30,079 nucleotides of DNA from Syntrophomonadaceae bacterium (GTDB taxonomy: Bacteria > Bacillota > Dethiobacteria > DTU022). Location: positions 1 to 30,079 of the forward strand of contig PWFM01000170.1 in NCBI GenBank assembly GCA_003553895.1, in the 5' to 3' direction. Below, piece after piece: positions 7,243 to 15,383 of the stretch; position 1 is the first letter of the stretch, and each line of letters opens with the position of its first letter. The notes beneath the pieces are model-generated. The model did no database searches and was not told where the DNA came from. It saw only the letters and a list, made by a program, of their open reading frames with translations. A program made the translations under genes and the position numbers.

Positions 7243-8460
7243 GTGGGCAAAGGGTATTACTGTGAAAAGGCTGAACGCCATATTGCAAAACTGTGTCTGG
7301 AAATAGGTGAACGTTGTGTAGGCAGCTCGGGAAACAGGAAGGCGACGACTTATGCCGCTGCGGTTATGAGGGATTTGGGGTTTTATGTTGAGACGCCGGG
7401 TTTCGGTTGTTTCGATTGGCAAGATCGAGGCTCTGCGCTTGTTGTTGGAGGTGAGTCTTTCCGGGTATTGAGCAATCCTTATACCCTGGGTGGGGAAATC
7501 AAGGCCCCCCTGAGCCCGGCTGCCTCCGTGGAAGAGCTGGAGCAGGTGGCAGCGAAAGGAAGGATTGCTTTTCTGCACGGGCAAATCGCAGCAGAACAGT
7601 TGATGCCTAAAAATTTCACATTCTACAATCCAGCTGAGCATCGCAGGATTAATAAACTTCTCGAGAGCAGGGGTTTTAAAGCGGTTATCGCTGCAACTTC
7701 TTATAATCCTGAAGCGGCAGGAGGAATCTATCCTTTTCCATTGATTGAAGACGGAGACTTTAACCTGCCGGGGGTGTACATGACCGAGAGCGAAGGAGAA
7801 AGGTTCCTTGGTTTGTATCAGGAAGAAAAGGTGTTCCTAAAAATAGATACAGAAAGAAAACCTTCTGCGGGGTGCAATGTCATTGGCCGCAGAGGCGAAA
7901 AACCCTCTCAAAGAATTGTAGTCATGGCCCACATAGACAGTAAAAAGGGGACCACCGGGGCGATTGATAATGCCACAGGTACTGCTGTTCTGCTTGTGCT
8001 TGCAGAAATGCTGGCAGGTTACAACGGACGGATGGTTGTGGAGCTGGCAGCCGTGAACGGAGAAGACTATTATTCCAACCCCGGTGAGATGCTCTACCTG
8101 GAGGAAAACAGAGGCCGTTTTGATGAGATCATCCTGGGCATCAATATCGACGGGGCCGGATACTGCGGCGGTTCTGCTGCTTATTCGTGCTACGAATGCC
8201 CGGAAGAGATTAAAACGGCGGCCCGGAAAGTATTTGATAAAAACGGCCTGGTCGAGGGAGAGCCCTGGTACCAGGGCGATCATGGGCTGTTCCTGTATAA
8301 TAACCGTCCCGCCCTGGCCATAACCTCGACGGCCCTGGAAGATCTGCTTAATATTGCCCACACCCCGGATGACAAACCGGAAATTATCGATTATGATCAA
8401 ATAGTTGAGGTCGCCGGCACTGTTTATGAACTGCTGATCAACATTTCTGAACGGTGCTAA
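7243..8460 (+). CDS. M28-family metallopeptidase-like protein
   Basis: Zinc-dependent aminopeptidase-type protein of 405 aa. Ligand pattern in order: H230 and D232 (MAHID), D242 (GAIDNATG), E274-D275 (NGED), D303 (NIDG), H373 (IAHTPDD). Most M28 enzymes have Glu-Glu at the fourth site (catalytic base plus metal ligand); here the second is Asp, a conservative change. Residues about 60-200 look like a protease-associated insert. No signal peptide, so probably cytosolic. GTG start chosen because AGGAGGG ends 8 nt upstream. A short membrane protein follows 39 bp later, probably in the same transcript. Substrate unknown. Confidence 0.82.
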   Translation: MGKGYYCEKAERHIAKLCLEIGERCVGSSGNRKATTYAAAVMRDLGFYVETPGFGCFDWQDRGSALVVGGESFRVLSNPYTLGGEIKAPLSPAASVEELEQVAAKGRIAFLHGQIAAEQLMPKNFTFYNPAEHRRINKLLESRGFKAVIAATSYNPEAAGGIYPFPLIEDGDFNLPGVYMTESEGERFLGLYQEEKVFLKIDTERKPSAGCNVIGRRGEKPSQRIVVMAHIDSKKGTTGAIDNATGTAVLLVLAEMLAGYNGRMVVELAAVNGEDYYSNPGEMLYLEENRGRFDEIILGINIDGAGYCGGSAAYSCYECPEEIKTAARKVFDKNGLVEGEPWYQGDHGLFLYNNRPALAITSTALEDLLNIAHTPDDKPEIIDYDQIVEVAGTVYELLINISERC

Positions 8461-8499
8461 AAAAATTAATTACAAGCTGGCGGGGAGGCAGAGATACCC

Positions 8500-8697
8500 T
8501 TGGATTTCTTATTTATAATTGCGATTGCCCTAATTTTGAACCTGATGCTGATAACTTTTGCAATCATCGACCTGATGAAACGTGATAATGTTAAATACCT
8601 GTCTAAAACGGGATGGATAATCATGATGGCTTTTGTGATTTTCAGCGCGGCTATCTACTTACTGATTGGGCGCGGGGAAGACCGGGCTTTTGACTAG
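8500..8697 (+). CDS. Small membrane protein, PLDc_N-like (65 aa)
   Basis: Two hydrophobic helices (about 2-24 and 37-57) joined by DLMKRDNVKYLSKTGW and ending in LLIGRGED, the pattern of the phospholipase D N-terminal membrane domain (PLDc_N) found alone in many short Firmicute proteins. TTG start with GGGGAGG about 12 nt upstream. Probably co-transcribed with the peptidase gene. Role unknown. Confidence 0.65.
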   Translation: MDFLFIIAIALILNLMLITFAIIDLMKRDNVKYLSKTGWIIMMAFVIFSAAIYLLIGRGEDRAFD

Positions 8698-8802
8698 AGT
8701 TTCTTTATGATCGGGTAAAAATGCTAACCATGCTTTCAGCTTGCCCTAAACAAAGCAGTAGGTAAAACCGGCTCACTTTCATATGAAGGATGAAAAAATA
8801 GG

Positions 8803-10092
8803 ATGTACTCATTTAATTTCAGCGTCGAAAAAAGTTACAAACTTTATGCTTCCCTGGCCTTAACCGGACCGGAACTGAAAATAGAAAAGGATATATTACT
8901 AATAATTGAAAAAGGCTTGATTACCGGCCTGGAAAAAGTATCGTCCGCGAATTTGTCTTTCGGGGATAATCATGACTTCCAAGTTATAAAACTGGACCGG
9001 AGCTTAACTCTTGTCCCCTGTTTAATCGATGCTCATGTCCACCTGGCTTTAGATGGAATCAACTTTAAAGATTCCCTTTACCTGTGGGATCATGAAGAGG
9101 CCCTGCAGACCAGAATTGAAAAGGACCTGCAGGCTGTGGCAGAGGCCGGAATTGGCGCGGTCCGGGACGGCGGCGACTGCAGGAGGGTTAACCTGGCCGC
9201 GAGAAATGGCCGGGGTGGTGCAAGCCGGAATGATGCTTTGAAACCCAGGGTTGTTTCCACCGGTGAAGCGGTGCGCAGAGAAAATGGCTATGGATCATTC
9301 CTCGGCCGCGGTTACAGGAAACCACAAGAAATTCCTGCCTTTATAGAAACGCTTCATGTGGCAGGTGTGGACCAGGTCAAGGTAATTGCCTCCGGCCTGG
9401 TCAATTTTAACGAGTACGACCGGGTTGATGGAAAACCTTTGGCACCAGAGGAGCTAAAAGCTGTTGTTTTCCACGCCCACCGGTGGGGCTTGAAAGTTAT
9501 GGCTCACGCCAGTTCGGATGAGGCCGTAAAGGTAGCTGTGCGGGCGGGGGTAGATTCAATCGAGCACGGTTACTTCGTGAAGAAGGATACTCTGCAATTA
9601 ATGGCTGATTCCCGGGTAGCATGGGTGCCGACCATCGCTCCGGTGGCTGCCCTGGTTGATGGGAGATCGCTTGAAAGTGCCTCCGGCCGGAAACATGGTT
9701 TGATCAAGAGAATTTATGAGGAACATATCGAAAAGCTGCTCTTTGCTTTAGACAGTGGGGTTGTTCTGGGAGTGGGCAGCGATGCAGGGGCCCCGGGAGT
9801 CAGACACGGTGCCGGGCTGTTTACAGAAATGGATATGTATGCCAGAGGTGCTCTTTCAAACCGGACCATACTGAAAGCCGCTACTTTGGCTAATGCGCAA
9901 ATTTTAGGCCTTGATGGTAAAATGGGTGCCATCAGCAGAGGTTTTCTACCTGAGTTGATTGCTGTGCAAGGTAATCCCATCGATGATCTAAGTGTCCTTA
10001 AACAGGTGCAGATGCGATTTGGCGCCGGGAAGTATGGCAGCTTTAAAGATGAGGTTTCTCCCCGGCAGGTAGGACCCGGGATATTTGGTTGA
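8803..10092 (+). CDS. Amidohydrolase, imidazolonepropionase-like (COG1228)
   Basis: Metal-dependent hydrolase of the amidohydrolase superfamily, 429 aa. TIM-barrel ligands: H78 and H80 (DAHVHL), K193 (QVKVIASG, bridging Lys), H235 (MAHASS), H255 (SIEHGY), D327 (GSDAGAP). The flanking beta-sandwich segments at both ends (residues 10-75 and about 385-415) are present, with the usual GNPIDDL near the C-terminus. No signal peptide. AAGGA lies about 12 nt before ATG. The family includes prolidase-like and aryldialkylphosphatase-like enzymes, so the substrate is open. Stands alone, with 105 bp before it and 212 bp after. Confidence 0.85.
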   Translation: MYSFNFSVEKSYKLYASLALTGPELKIEKDILLIIEKGLITGLEKVSSANLSFGDNHDFQVIKLDRSLTLVPCLIDAHVHLALDGINFKDSLYLWDHEEALQTRIEKDLQAVAEAGIGAVRDGGDCRRVNLAARNGRGGASRNDALKPRVVSTGEAVRRENGYGSFLGRGYRKPQEIPAFIETLHVAGVDQVKVIASGLVNFNEYDRVDGKPLAPEELKAVVFHAHRWGLKVMAHASSDEAVKVAVRAGVDSIEHGYFVKKDTLQLMADSRVAWVPTIAPVAALVDGRSLESASGRKHGLIKRIYEEHIEKLLFALDSGVVLGVGSDAGAPGVRHGAGLFTEMDMYARGALSNRTILKAATLANAQILGLDGKMGAISRGFLPELIAVQGNPIDDLSVLKQVQMRFGAGKYGSFKDEVSPRQVGPGIFG

Positions 10093-10304
10093 TCAGGTTG
10101 AATTATTTTGTTGCTAACAAAACAGGGGCCGTGGAATATATATCCAGGCACGCTTAACGGGGAACCATTCCCTTAATACCCTTCACCACCCATCTTACCG
10201 CCTACAATGATACAATCTAAAGTCCATTACCGTGAGTTTGAGGGGGGTTTTAAGGGACTGAACCCGGTAACCAGTTAAAATAGGATAAGTGAGGTTTGAC
10301 TTAA

Positions 10305-11249
10305 ATGACAATTGAAGTCCAGGCTGCAAGCGCCCTCCATAAATTAAAACGAAAAATTCCCTATTCCTGGGACCTGAATATTTACCGGGGCTGCAGTCAT
10401 GGCTGCCGTTACTGTTATGCCCTTTATTCTCATCAATATAATCAATTCGGGAGCAGTAATCCGGGTAAGGGTAAAACTCATAAACCTGGAATGGATGCTA
10501 CTGCTAAAAATATTACCCCGCCGGAAGCGGTAGACAGCGGTTTCTTTTCCGATATCTACGTTAAGACCAATATTGTTGAGTTGCTGGAAAAGGAACTCAG
10601 CGCCGACAGCTGGAAGCAAGAGGTGGTTAATATCGGCGGAGTTACCGATAGCTATCAGCCAGCTGAAGCGAACTACCGCCTGATGCCTGAGATATTAAAG
10701 CTCTTGATTAAGCACAAAACTCCGGCCATCATTTCCCCCAAGTCAGACTTGATCCTGCGGGACTATGATTTGATTGACCAACTTTCACAGCTTACTTACA
10801 TTAATGTGGCCTCAACTATTACCACCATGGATGAAAACCTGCGCCGCATCATCGAGCCCGGTTCGGCTCCTTCCGCAGCCCGGTTTGCCATGCTCAAGGA
10901 ATTCAGAAAAACCAACGCCTCGATTGGTCTTCATGTTATGCCCATTCTGCCTCTTATAACCGACTGTGAAGATAATTTTGACCGCCTTTTTTTTGCGGCA
11001 GCGGATTGCCCTGTCCATTATGTGCTGCCCGGAGTCCTTTATTTAAGGGGTAGAACCAGGCCCTACTACTTAAAGTTTATAGATGACCTGTTTCCTGAGT
11101 TAAAAGAGCGGTACAGTGAACTTTACAAAAAAGGTGGGGCTGACAAGGCCTACAAAACCGAACTATACCAGGTTGTGAACCGGCTGCGGGATAGGTACAA
11201 CCTTTCTGGCAGTTACATGACGCCGATGCGGGAAAAACTGAAGAATTAA
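10305..11249 (+). CDS. Radical SAM protein, SplB/Rv2578c-like (COG1533)
   Basis: Binds a 4Fe-4S cluster through C30, C34 and C37 (RGCSHGCRYCYA) and would cleave S-adenosylmethionine to a radical; 314 aa. The context NIYRGCSHGCRYCYA and the later VVNIGGVTDSYQPAE and ISPKSDLILRD are typical of the Rv2578c-type members of the SplB group rather than true spore photoproduct lyase, which has a Cys near the C-terminus that I do not see here. ATG with GTGAGG upstream. Convergent with the EamA transporter gene. Function unknown for this subfamily. Confidence 0.83.
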   Translation: MTIEVQAASALHKLKRKIPYSWDLNIYRGCSHGCRYCYALYSHQYNQFGSSNPGKGKTHKPGMDATAKNITPPEAVDSGFFSDIYVKTNIVELLEKELSADSWKQEVVNIGGVTDSYQPAEANYRLMPEILKLLIKHKTPAIISPKSDLILRDYDLIDQLSQLTYINVASTITTMDENLRRIIEPGSAPSAARFAMLKEFRKTNASIGLHVMPILPLITDCEDNFDRLFFAAADCPVHYVLPGVLYLRGRTRPYYLKFIDDLFPELKERYSELYKKGGADKAYKTELYQVVNRLRDRYNLSGSYMTPMREKLKN

Positions 11250-11341
11250 TCGAAGAAGTTTTAAAGCCGGGCAGACAGTGAGAGACGATTTGATTTTTCC
11301 CGTACCTGACTATGCCGGGGAGATTACCCGCCCCGTGCTGC

Positions 11342-12301
11342 TTATTCCTGCGCTTCAAGCGCGGTTTTTCTTTCAAGCGCTTTTTGCCTTTTCTTCTCCA
11401 TTACGGCGGGGGCAAAACGGTTAGTGCCCCATACACCGGCCAGGATGGCGGCGGTGCCGACGAGGTGGTACCAAAATACCAGTTCGCCACGGAATACTAC
11501 CCCGGCAGTAATGGCTACTACCGTAACCATATTGGCGAATACCGACCCCTGGGGGGCCGTTATTTTGCTGAGGACAAAGTTATAAAGGAAAAAGGCTACC
11601 ACCGACGAAAAGACTCCCAGGTACAGGACCGGAACCCATTGCTCAGCCAGGGGCGCAAAATAGACTTCCAGTTTCCCGGCGTTATAGTGTTCACCAAGCG
11701 CAATGGAGTTAAAAACGATCGCTCCAAATACCATCATGATCCAGGTGGTCCGGATCGGGGGGTGTTTTATAGAAGCACGGCGGGAAAATATGTTAAAGCT
11801 GGCTCCGGCAATAACGGCAGCCAGCAGGAAAATGGTGCCCATCGGGTTAACCCCGGCTATGGACTGGGCGTCCATAAAAATAATAAAAATGGCCCCACCA
11901 ACAGAAGCTATAATGAAGAAAAGCTGGATCCGGTTAGGGTACTCCCGCAGGAAGATGGCGGCAAATATAGCTACGAAAATAGGAATTATGGCGATCATCA
12001 TCCCTGCATAGGATGATGATGTGAGCAGGATGCCTGTTGTTTCGGAGGCAAAATACAGGATGGGCTGAAAAAATGCCAGTGGCAGCAGGTTTATATAGTC
12101 GGCGGGGGTGACGCTTATTTTAATCAGACCAAAAACCCGCAGTATGAACATGGCCAGGACGGCGGCGGCAAAGCGCAGGCCTAGCAGATGAAAAGGGGAT
12201 AGCTGATCGAGCGCGCCCCTGGTAAACATAAAAGAAAAGCCCCAGGTCAGGGCTACTCCCACCCCGGCCATGTAAGGCAGGTATTGTGTTAATTTCGTCA
12301 A
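11342..12301 (-). CDS. DMT-superfamily permease (two EamA domains)
   Basis: Inner-membrane transporter of 319 aa with about ten hydrophobic helices in two five-helix repeats: residues 9-140 starting MAGVGVALTWGFSFMFTRGAL and 150-295. GVFSSVVAFFLYNFVLSKI and VFANMVTVVAITAGVVFRGE are typical of the second repeat. The C-terminal tail is short and basic (EKKRQKALERK). TTG start with AAAAGGGTG upstream is moderate. Substrates of this family are small metabolites, often amino acids or their derivatives. A long plus-strand frame opposite it is a shadow. Confidence 0.88.
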   Translation of the reverse strand: MTKLTQYLPYMAGVGVALTWGFSFMFTRGALDQLSPFHLLGLRFAAAVLAMFILRVFGLIKISVTPADYINLLPLAFFQPILYFASETTGILLTSSSYAGMMIAIIPIFVAIFAAIFLREYPNRIQLFFIIASVGGAIFIIFMDAQSIAGVNPMGTIFLLAAVIAGASFNIFSRRASIKHPPIRTTWIMMVFGAIVFNSIALGEHYNAGKLEVYFAPLAEQWVPVLYLGVFSSVVAFFLYNFVLSKITAPQGSVFANMVTVVAITAGVVFRGELVFWYHLVGTAAILAGVWGTNRFAPAVMEKKRQKALERKTALEAQE

Positions 12302-12411
12302 AGCCGTTCACCCTTTTTGTCGAACTAAGCACTACTATACAACAAACAGAGGTGGCGTGGAAGGGGGTAGGCTAAAACTTTGTTTTACTTCTTTTGTATT
12401 AACGATTACCC

Positions 12412-12441
12412 TTGATTATTCCAACCAAAAATGGATAATAT
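12412..12441 (+). promoter_or_regulatory. Candidate promoter for the lipoprotein-transporter operon
   Basis: TTGATT (12412-12417), 18-bp spacer, TAATAT (12436-12441), with alternative -10 registers one to three bases away. Would give a leader of about 170 nt before the lipoprotein start. Confidence 0.4.
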
Positions 12442-12500
12442 AAACTATAGGATCGGCAAATAAAGACTCAAACTTTAACAGGCAGGATTATCTTGTACTG

Positions 12501-12605
12501 ATGGCAACTATATTTAATAAACTGTTTTATGCGCCTGTTTTCAGTATCGAGGACCTGGATCTGATGCCGCGGCAATCTAAAAAGAAGGCCGGGTTTATTA
12601 AATAG
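12501..12605 (+). CDS. Possible small protein (34 aa)
   Basis: ATG 12501 opens MATIFNKLFYAPVFSIEDLD and ends ...KKKAGFIK before TAG 12605, 14 bp upstream of the lipoprotein start. It lies downstream of the candidate promoter. The ribosome binding site is poor (GGCAGGA about 14 nt away). No family recognised; may be a leader-type small gene, a relic or chance. The rest of 12302-12619 holds no other gene I can support. Confidence 0.3.
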   Translation: MATIFNKLFYAPVFSIEDLDLMPRQSKKKAGFIK

Positions 12606-12619
12606 AAAAGGGGGTAATT

Positions 12620-13459
12620 ATGTTGTGGGGAGCGACTAAAAAGATGACTAAAAAGATGTCGTTCGGTATATCGGCGCTGGTCCTACTTGGGGCTCTGGTA
12701 GCTTTAATGATCTTCAGTGGGGGCTGCAGCAGGACAAAGGTGACAGAAGACTTTTTTCAATCTTATCGGGTGAGGCAGGGAACAGTACTGGAAATATATA
12801 ATCCCAACGGGCCGGTCTCAATTACAGGCGCAGATATCGAAGAAGTGGAAATAACCGCTCTGAAAGAGACTTACCGGGGGCAATCGGCCCTTGACCAGGT
12901 GGACATATTTATCGACATTGACGCCACTATGGTCATTGAAACCATGTATCCCGATGAGGAGCTCGACGTGACTGTCAGCTACAATATCAAGGTGCCGGAA
13001 GGGGTTTGGGTTTCCATTATCGAGTGCTCCAACGGTAATATCGATGTCCAGGGTGTAGCCGGTAATCCTGTTCTTTCAACCTCCAATGGAAACATTAATG
13101 CCAGAGAAGTGGAAGGCATTGTTTCCGCCCGCAGCAGCAATGGCAACCTCTATCTCAGCGAGATTGCCGGCCTGGCTTACTTAAGGACCTCTAACGGCAA
13201 TATCAATGCTGAACTTTTCGAACTTGGGGAAGATCTGGAAATCGGAACTAGCAATGGATCGATTAAACTCTCTATTAACCCCGAACTGGCTCTCAACCTG
13301 GAAGCATATACATCAAACGGGGAAATTAACTTCAATAACCTCAGCCTGGAAACCACCCTGTTGGAGCAGACAGCCCTGGTTGGTAGTATGAACGAGGGCG
13401 GACCTGTGCTTAATATTAGTACCTCTAACGGTTCAATTGACCTGGCCCGGCTGCAGTAA
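12620..13459 (+). CDS. DUF4097-like beta-repeat lipoprotein
   Basis: Exported lipoprotein of 279 aa: basic N-terminus, hydrophobic stretch, lipobox FSGGC (Cys36). The body is a repeated strand pattern with the signature SNGNI/SNGSI/SNGEI recurring about every 18-22 residues (roughly 139, 156, 175, 193, 213, 235, 271), the hallmark of the DUF4097/DUF4098 'adhesin-like' single-stranded beta-helix. GGGGG before ATG 12620. An SLC13-type transporter starts 27 bp after the stop, so they are likely co-transcribed. Function unknown; probably an outer-face envelope protein. Confidence 0.82.
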   Translation: MLWGATKKMTKKMSFGISALVLLGALVALMIFSGGCSRTKVTEDFFQSYRVRQGTVLEIYNPNGPVSITGADIEEVEITALKETYRGQSALDQVDIFIDIDATMVIETMYPDEELDVTVSYNIKVPEGVWVSIIECSNGNIDVQGVAGNPVLSTSNGNINAREVEGIVSARSSNGNLYLSEIAGLAYLRTSNGNINAELFELGEDLEIGTSNGSIKLSINPELALNLEAYTSNGEINFNNLSLETTLLEQTALVGSMNEGGPVLNISTSNGSIDLARLQ

Positions 13460-13486
13460 CTTAAATATTTGGCGGAGGCAGCATAC

Positions 13487-15271
13487 ATGGTTACAAATCA
13501 AGCAGTTGTTTTTGCCACTTTGGCCCTGGCCCTGGGTTTTTTTATCTGGGGCCGCTGGCGCTATGATCTGGTTGCCGTTTTGGCCCTTCTTTTCCTTACC
13601 GTAGCCGGTATAGTTCCCGGGGAAGAAGCTTTCTACGGCTTTGGTCATCCGGCGGTAATTACCGTAGCTGCCGTGCTGATTCTGAGCCGGGCTTTGATGA
13701 ATTCAGGCCTGGTTGATTATATCGTCCGGATTATGGGCCGGGTCAACAACCATCCCAACTTGCAGTTCGTCATGCTCGTGACAGCAGTGACAATTTGCTC
13801 GGCCTTTATGAACAATATTGGGGCATTGGCCCTTTTTATGCCGGTTGCCATTCGCATAGCCCGCAAAAACAAGCGCTCTCCCTCCATCCTGTTGATGCCT
13901 CTCGCCTTCGGATCGCTTTTAGGCGGCCTGATGACCCAGATCGGCACCCCACCCAATATAATTATTTCCCTGTACCGGGAAGATACTGCTGCCGGCGGGC
14001 AGTTTGGGATGTTTGATTTTACCCCGGTAGGGGCCGGGGTAGCCCTGGCAGGGGTATTATTTATCTTTTTAATCGGCTGGCGTTTGCTCCCGGTCCGAAA
14101 GACCCGCCTGTCATCCGAAGACTTGTTTGAAATTGACAACTACCTTACAGAGGTCTATGTACCTGATGGATCAAAATTTGCCGGGAAAAGAATCCTGGAT
14201 CTGGGTCATGCTACGGGAGGAGATGTAACCGTTGTCGGGCTGGTCCGTAATAAGACAAAGCTACCCTTCCTCTCTCCGTACCGGGTTTTTGAAGAAGGAG
14301 ATCACATCATCATTAAGGCCAACGCTGAGGATCTAAAAGAATTCCTAGATGTAACCGGTTTGATGCTGGCCGGTTCCCGCAAGTTGAACGCTGAAGACCT
14401 CCGCTCCGATGATATCAGTGTTGCTGAGGCGGTGGTCACCACGAACTCAGCCCTGGAAGGCCAGACAGCACGAACTTTAAACCTGCGATCCATTTACGGG
14501 ATAAATCTTTTAGGGGTGTCCAGGGAAGGAGCCAGTTTGCAATCCCGTCCCGACCGGGTCCGCTTCCGCGCCGGAGACGTCCTTCTTCTGCAGGGAAGGT
14601 CCGAAGCGCTGAAAGAAGTTATGTCGACTCTGGGCTGCCTGCCTTTGTTGGAAAGGGGCCTGAACCTGGGCCGACCTCCTCGCCTGCTATTGTGCGTTTT
14701 CATATTTATTTCTGCCCTTGTCCTTACCACTGCCGGGATTCTGCCCATTCAAGTTTCTTTTGCTGCAGCGGCTGCTGTCATGATCCTGCTGGGATTTGTG
14801 GCCTTGCGGGAGATTTATGAAAGCATTGACTGGCCTGTGATCGTGCTGCTGGGGGCGATGATCCCCGTTAGCAAAGCGTTGGAAACCACGGGCGGAGCCG
14901 GGGCGCTGGGGAATGCTATCAACAATTTAGCCGGAAGCTTTGCTTCCTGGGCTATCCTTGGTCTGATCCTGGCCTTGACCATGCTCCTGTCCAATGTGGT
15001 TAACAATGCCGCCGCCGCCCTTTTAATGGCCCCTGTGGCACTCAGCGTAGCTGCCGGAATGGGCGCTTCAGCGGATCCTTTTCTAATGGGCGTGGCCGTG
15101 GGGGCTTCATGTGCTTTCCTGACTCCGATCGGACACCAGTCCAATACCCTGGTCATGGGTCCCGGGGGCTATCACTTTGGAGATTACTGGCGCATGGGCC
15201 TGCCTCTGACCCTGCTTCTTCTGGCCATTACAGTACCCCTGATCATGCTGGTCTGGCCGCTCGGTTATTAA
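13487..15271 (+). CDS. SLC13/DASS-type anion transporter with two RCK_C domains (copy 1)
   Basis: Sodium-coupled or proton-coupled carboxylate/sulfate-type permease, 594 aa. Two membrane halves (residues about 5-205 and 400-594) flank a cytosolic part with two TrkA_C/RCK_C domains (about 220-295 and 308-385; note VFEEGDHIIIKA and RFRAGDVLLLQG). Ion/substrate-site motifs are present in both halves: SAFMNNIG and QIGTPPN in the first, NVVNNAAAA and GHQSNT in the second. Start set at ATG 13487 because GGAGG ends 8 nt before it; the TTG at 13469 lies upstream of that site. Follows the DUF4097 lipoprotein by 27 bp. Substrate unknown; RCK_C domains suggest ligand gating. Confidence 0.88.
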   Translation: MVTNQAVVFATLALALGFFIWGRWRYDLVAVLALLFLTVAGIVPGEEAFYGFGHPAVITVAAVLILSRALMNSGLVDYIVRIMGRVNNHPNLQFVMLVTAVTICSAFMNNIGALALFMPVAIRIARKNKRSPSILLMPLAFGSLLGGLMTQIGTPPNIIISLYREDTAAGGQFGMFDFTPVGAGVALAGVLFIFLIGWRLLPVRKTRLSSEDLFEIDNYLTEVYVPDGSKFAGKRILDLGHATGGDVTVVGLVRNKTKLPFLSPYRVFEEGDHIIIKANAEDLKEFLDVTGLMLAGSRKLNAEDLRSDDISVAEAVVTTNSALEGQTARTLNLRSIYGINLLGVSREGASLQSRPDRVRFRAGDVLLLQGRSEALKEVMSTLGCLPLLERGLNLGRPPRLLLCVFIFISALVLTTAGILPIQVSFAAAAAVMILLGFVALREIYESIDWPVIVLLGAMIPVSKALETTGGAGALGNAINNLAGSFASWAILGLILALTMLLSNVVNNAAAALLMAPVALSVAAGMGASADPFLMGVAVGASCAFLTPIGHQSNTLVMGPGGYHFGDYWRMGLPLTLLLLAITVPLIMLVWPLGY

Positions 15272-15274
15272 AGT

Positions 15275-15304
15275 TTAACCTCAACCCCCGGTTAATGGTA
15301 TAAT
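15275..15304 (+). promoter_or_regulatory. Candidate promoter for transporter copy 2
   Basis: TTAACC (15275-15280), 18-bp spacer, TATAAT (15299-15304), in the 112-bp gap between the two transporters. A perfect -10 with a weak -35. Confidence 0.45.
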
Positions 15305-15383
15305 ATAAGCTCACCGGACTGGTTTTATCAACAATTAAACCGTTCTCCGGCACCGGAAAGATCTAGAGGAGCAGCCGCCGTCG

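Noticed and set aside
7075..7641. 188-codon open frame on the minus strand
   Set aside because: Overlaps the start of the M28 gene and its promoter; no family resemblance and a Cys/His/Arg-heavy make-up typical of antisense shadows.
11312..12016. 234-codon plus-strand frame
   Set aside because: Lies opposite the EamA transporter; Gly/Tyr/Asn-rich translation without a family, a shadow of the membrane protein codons.
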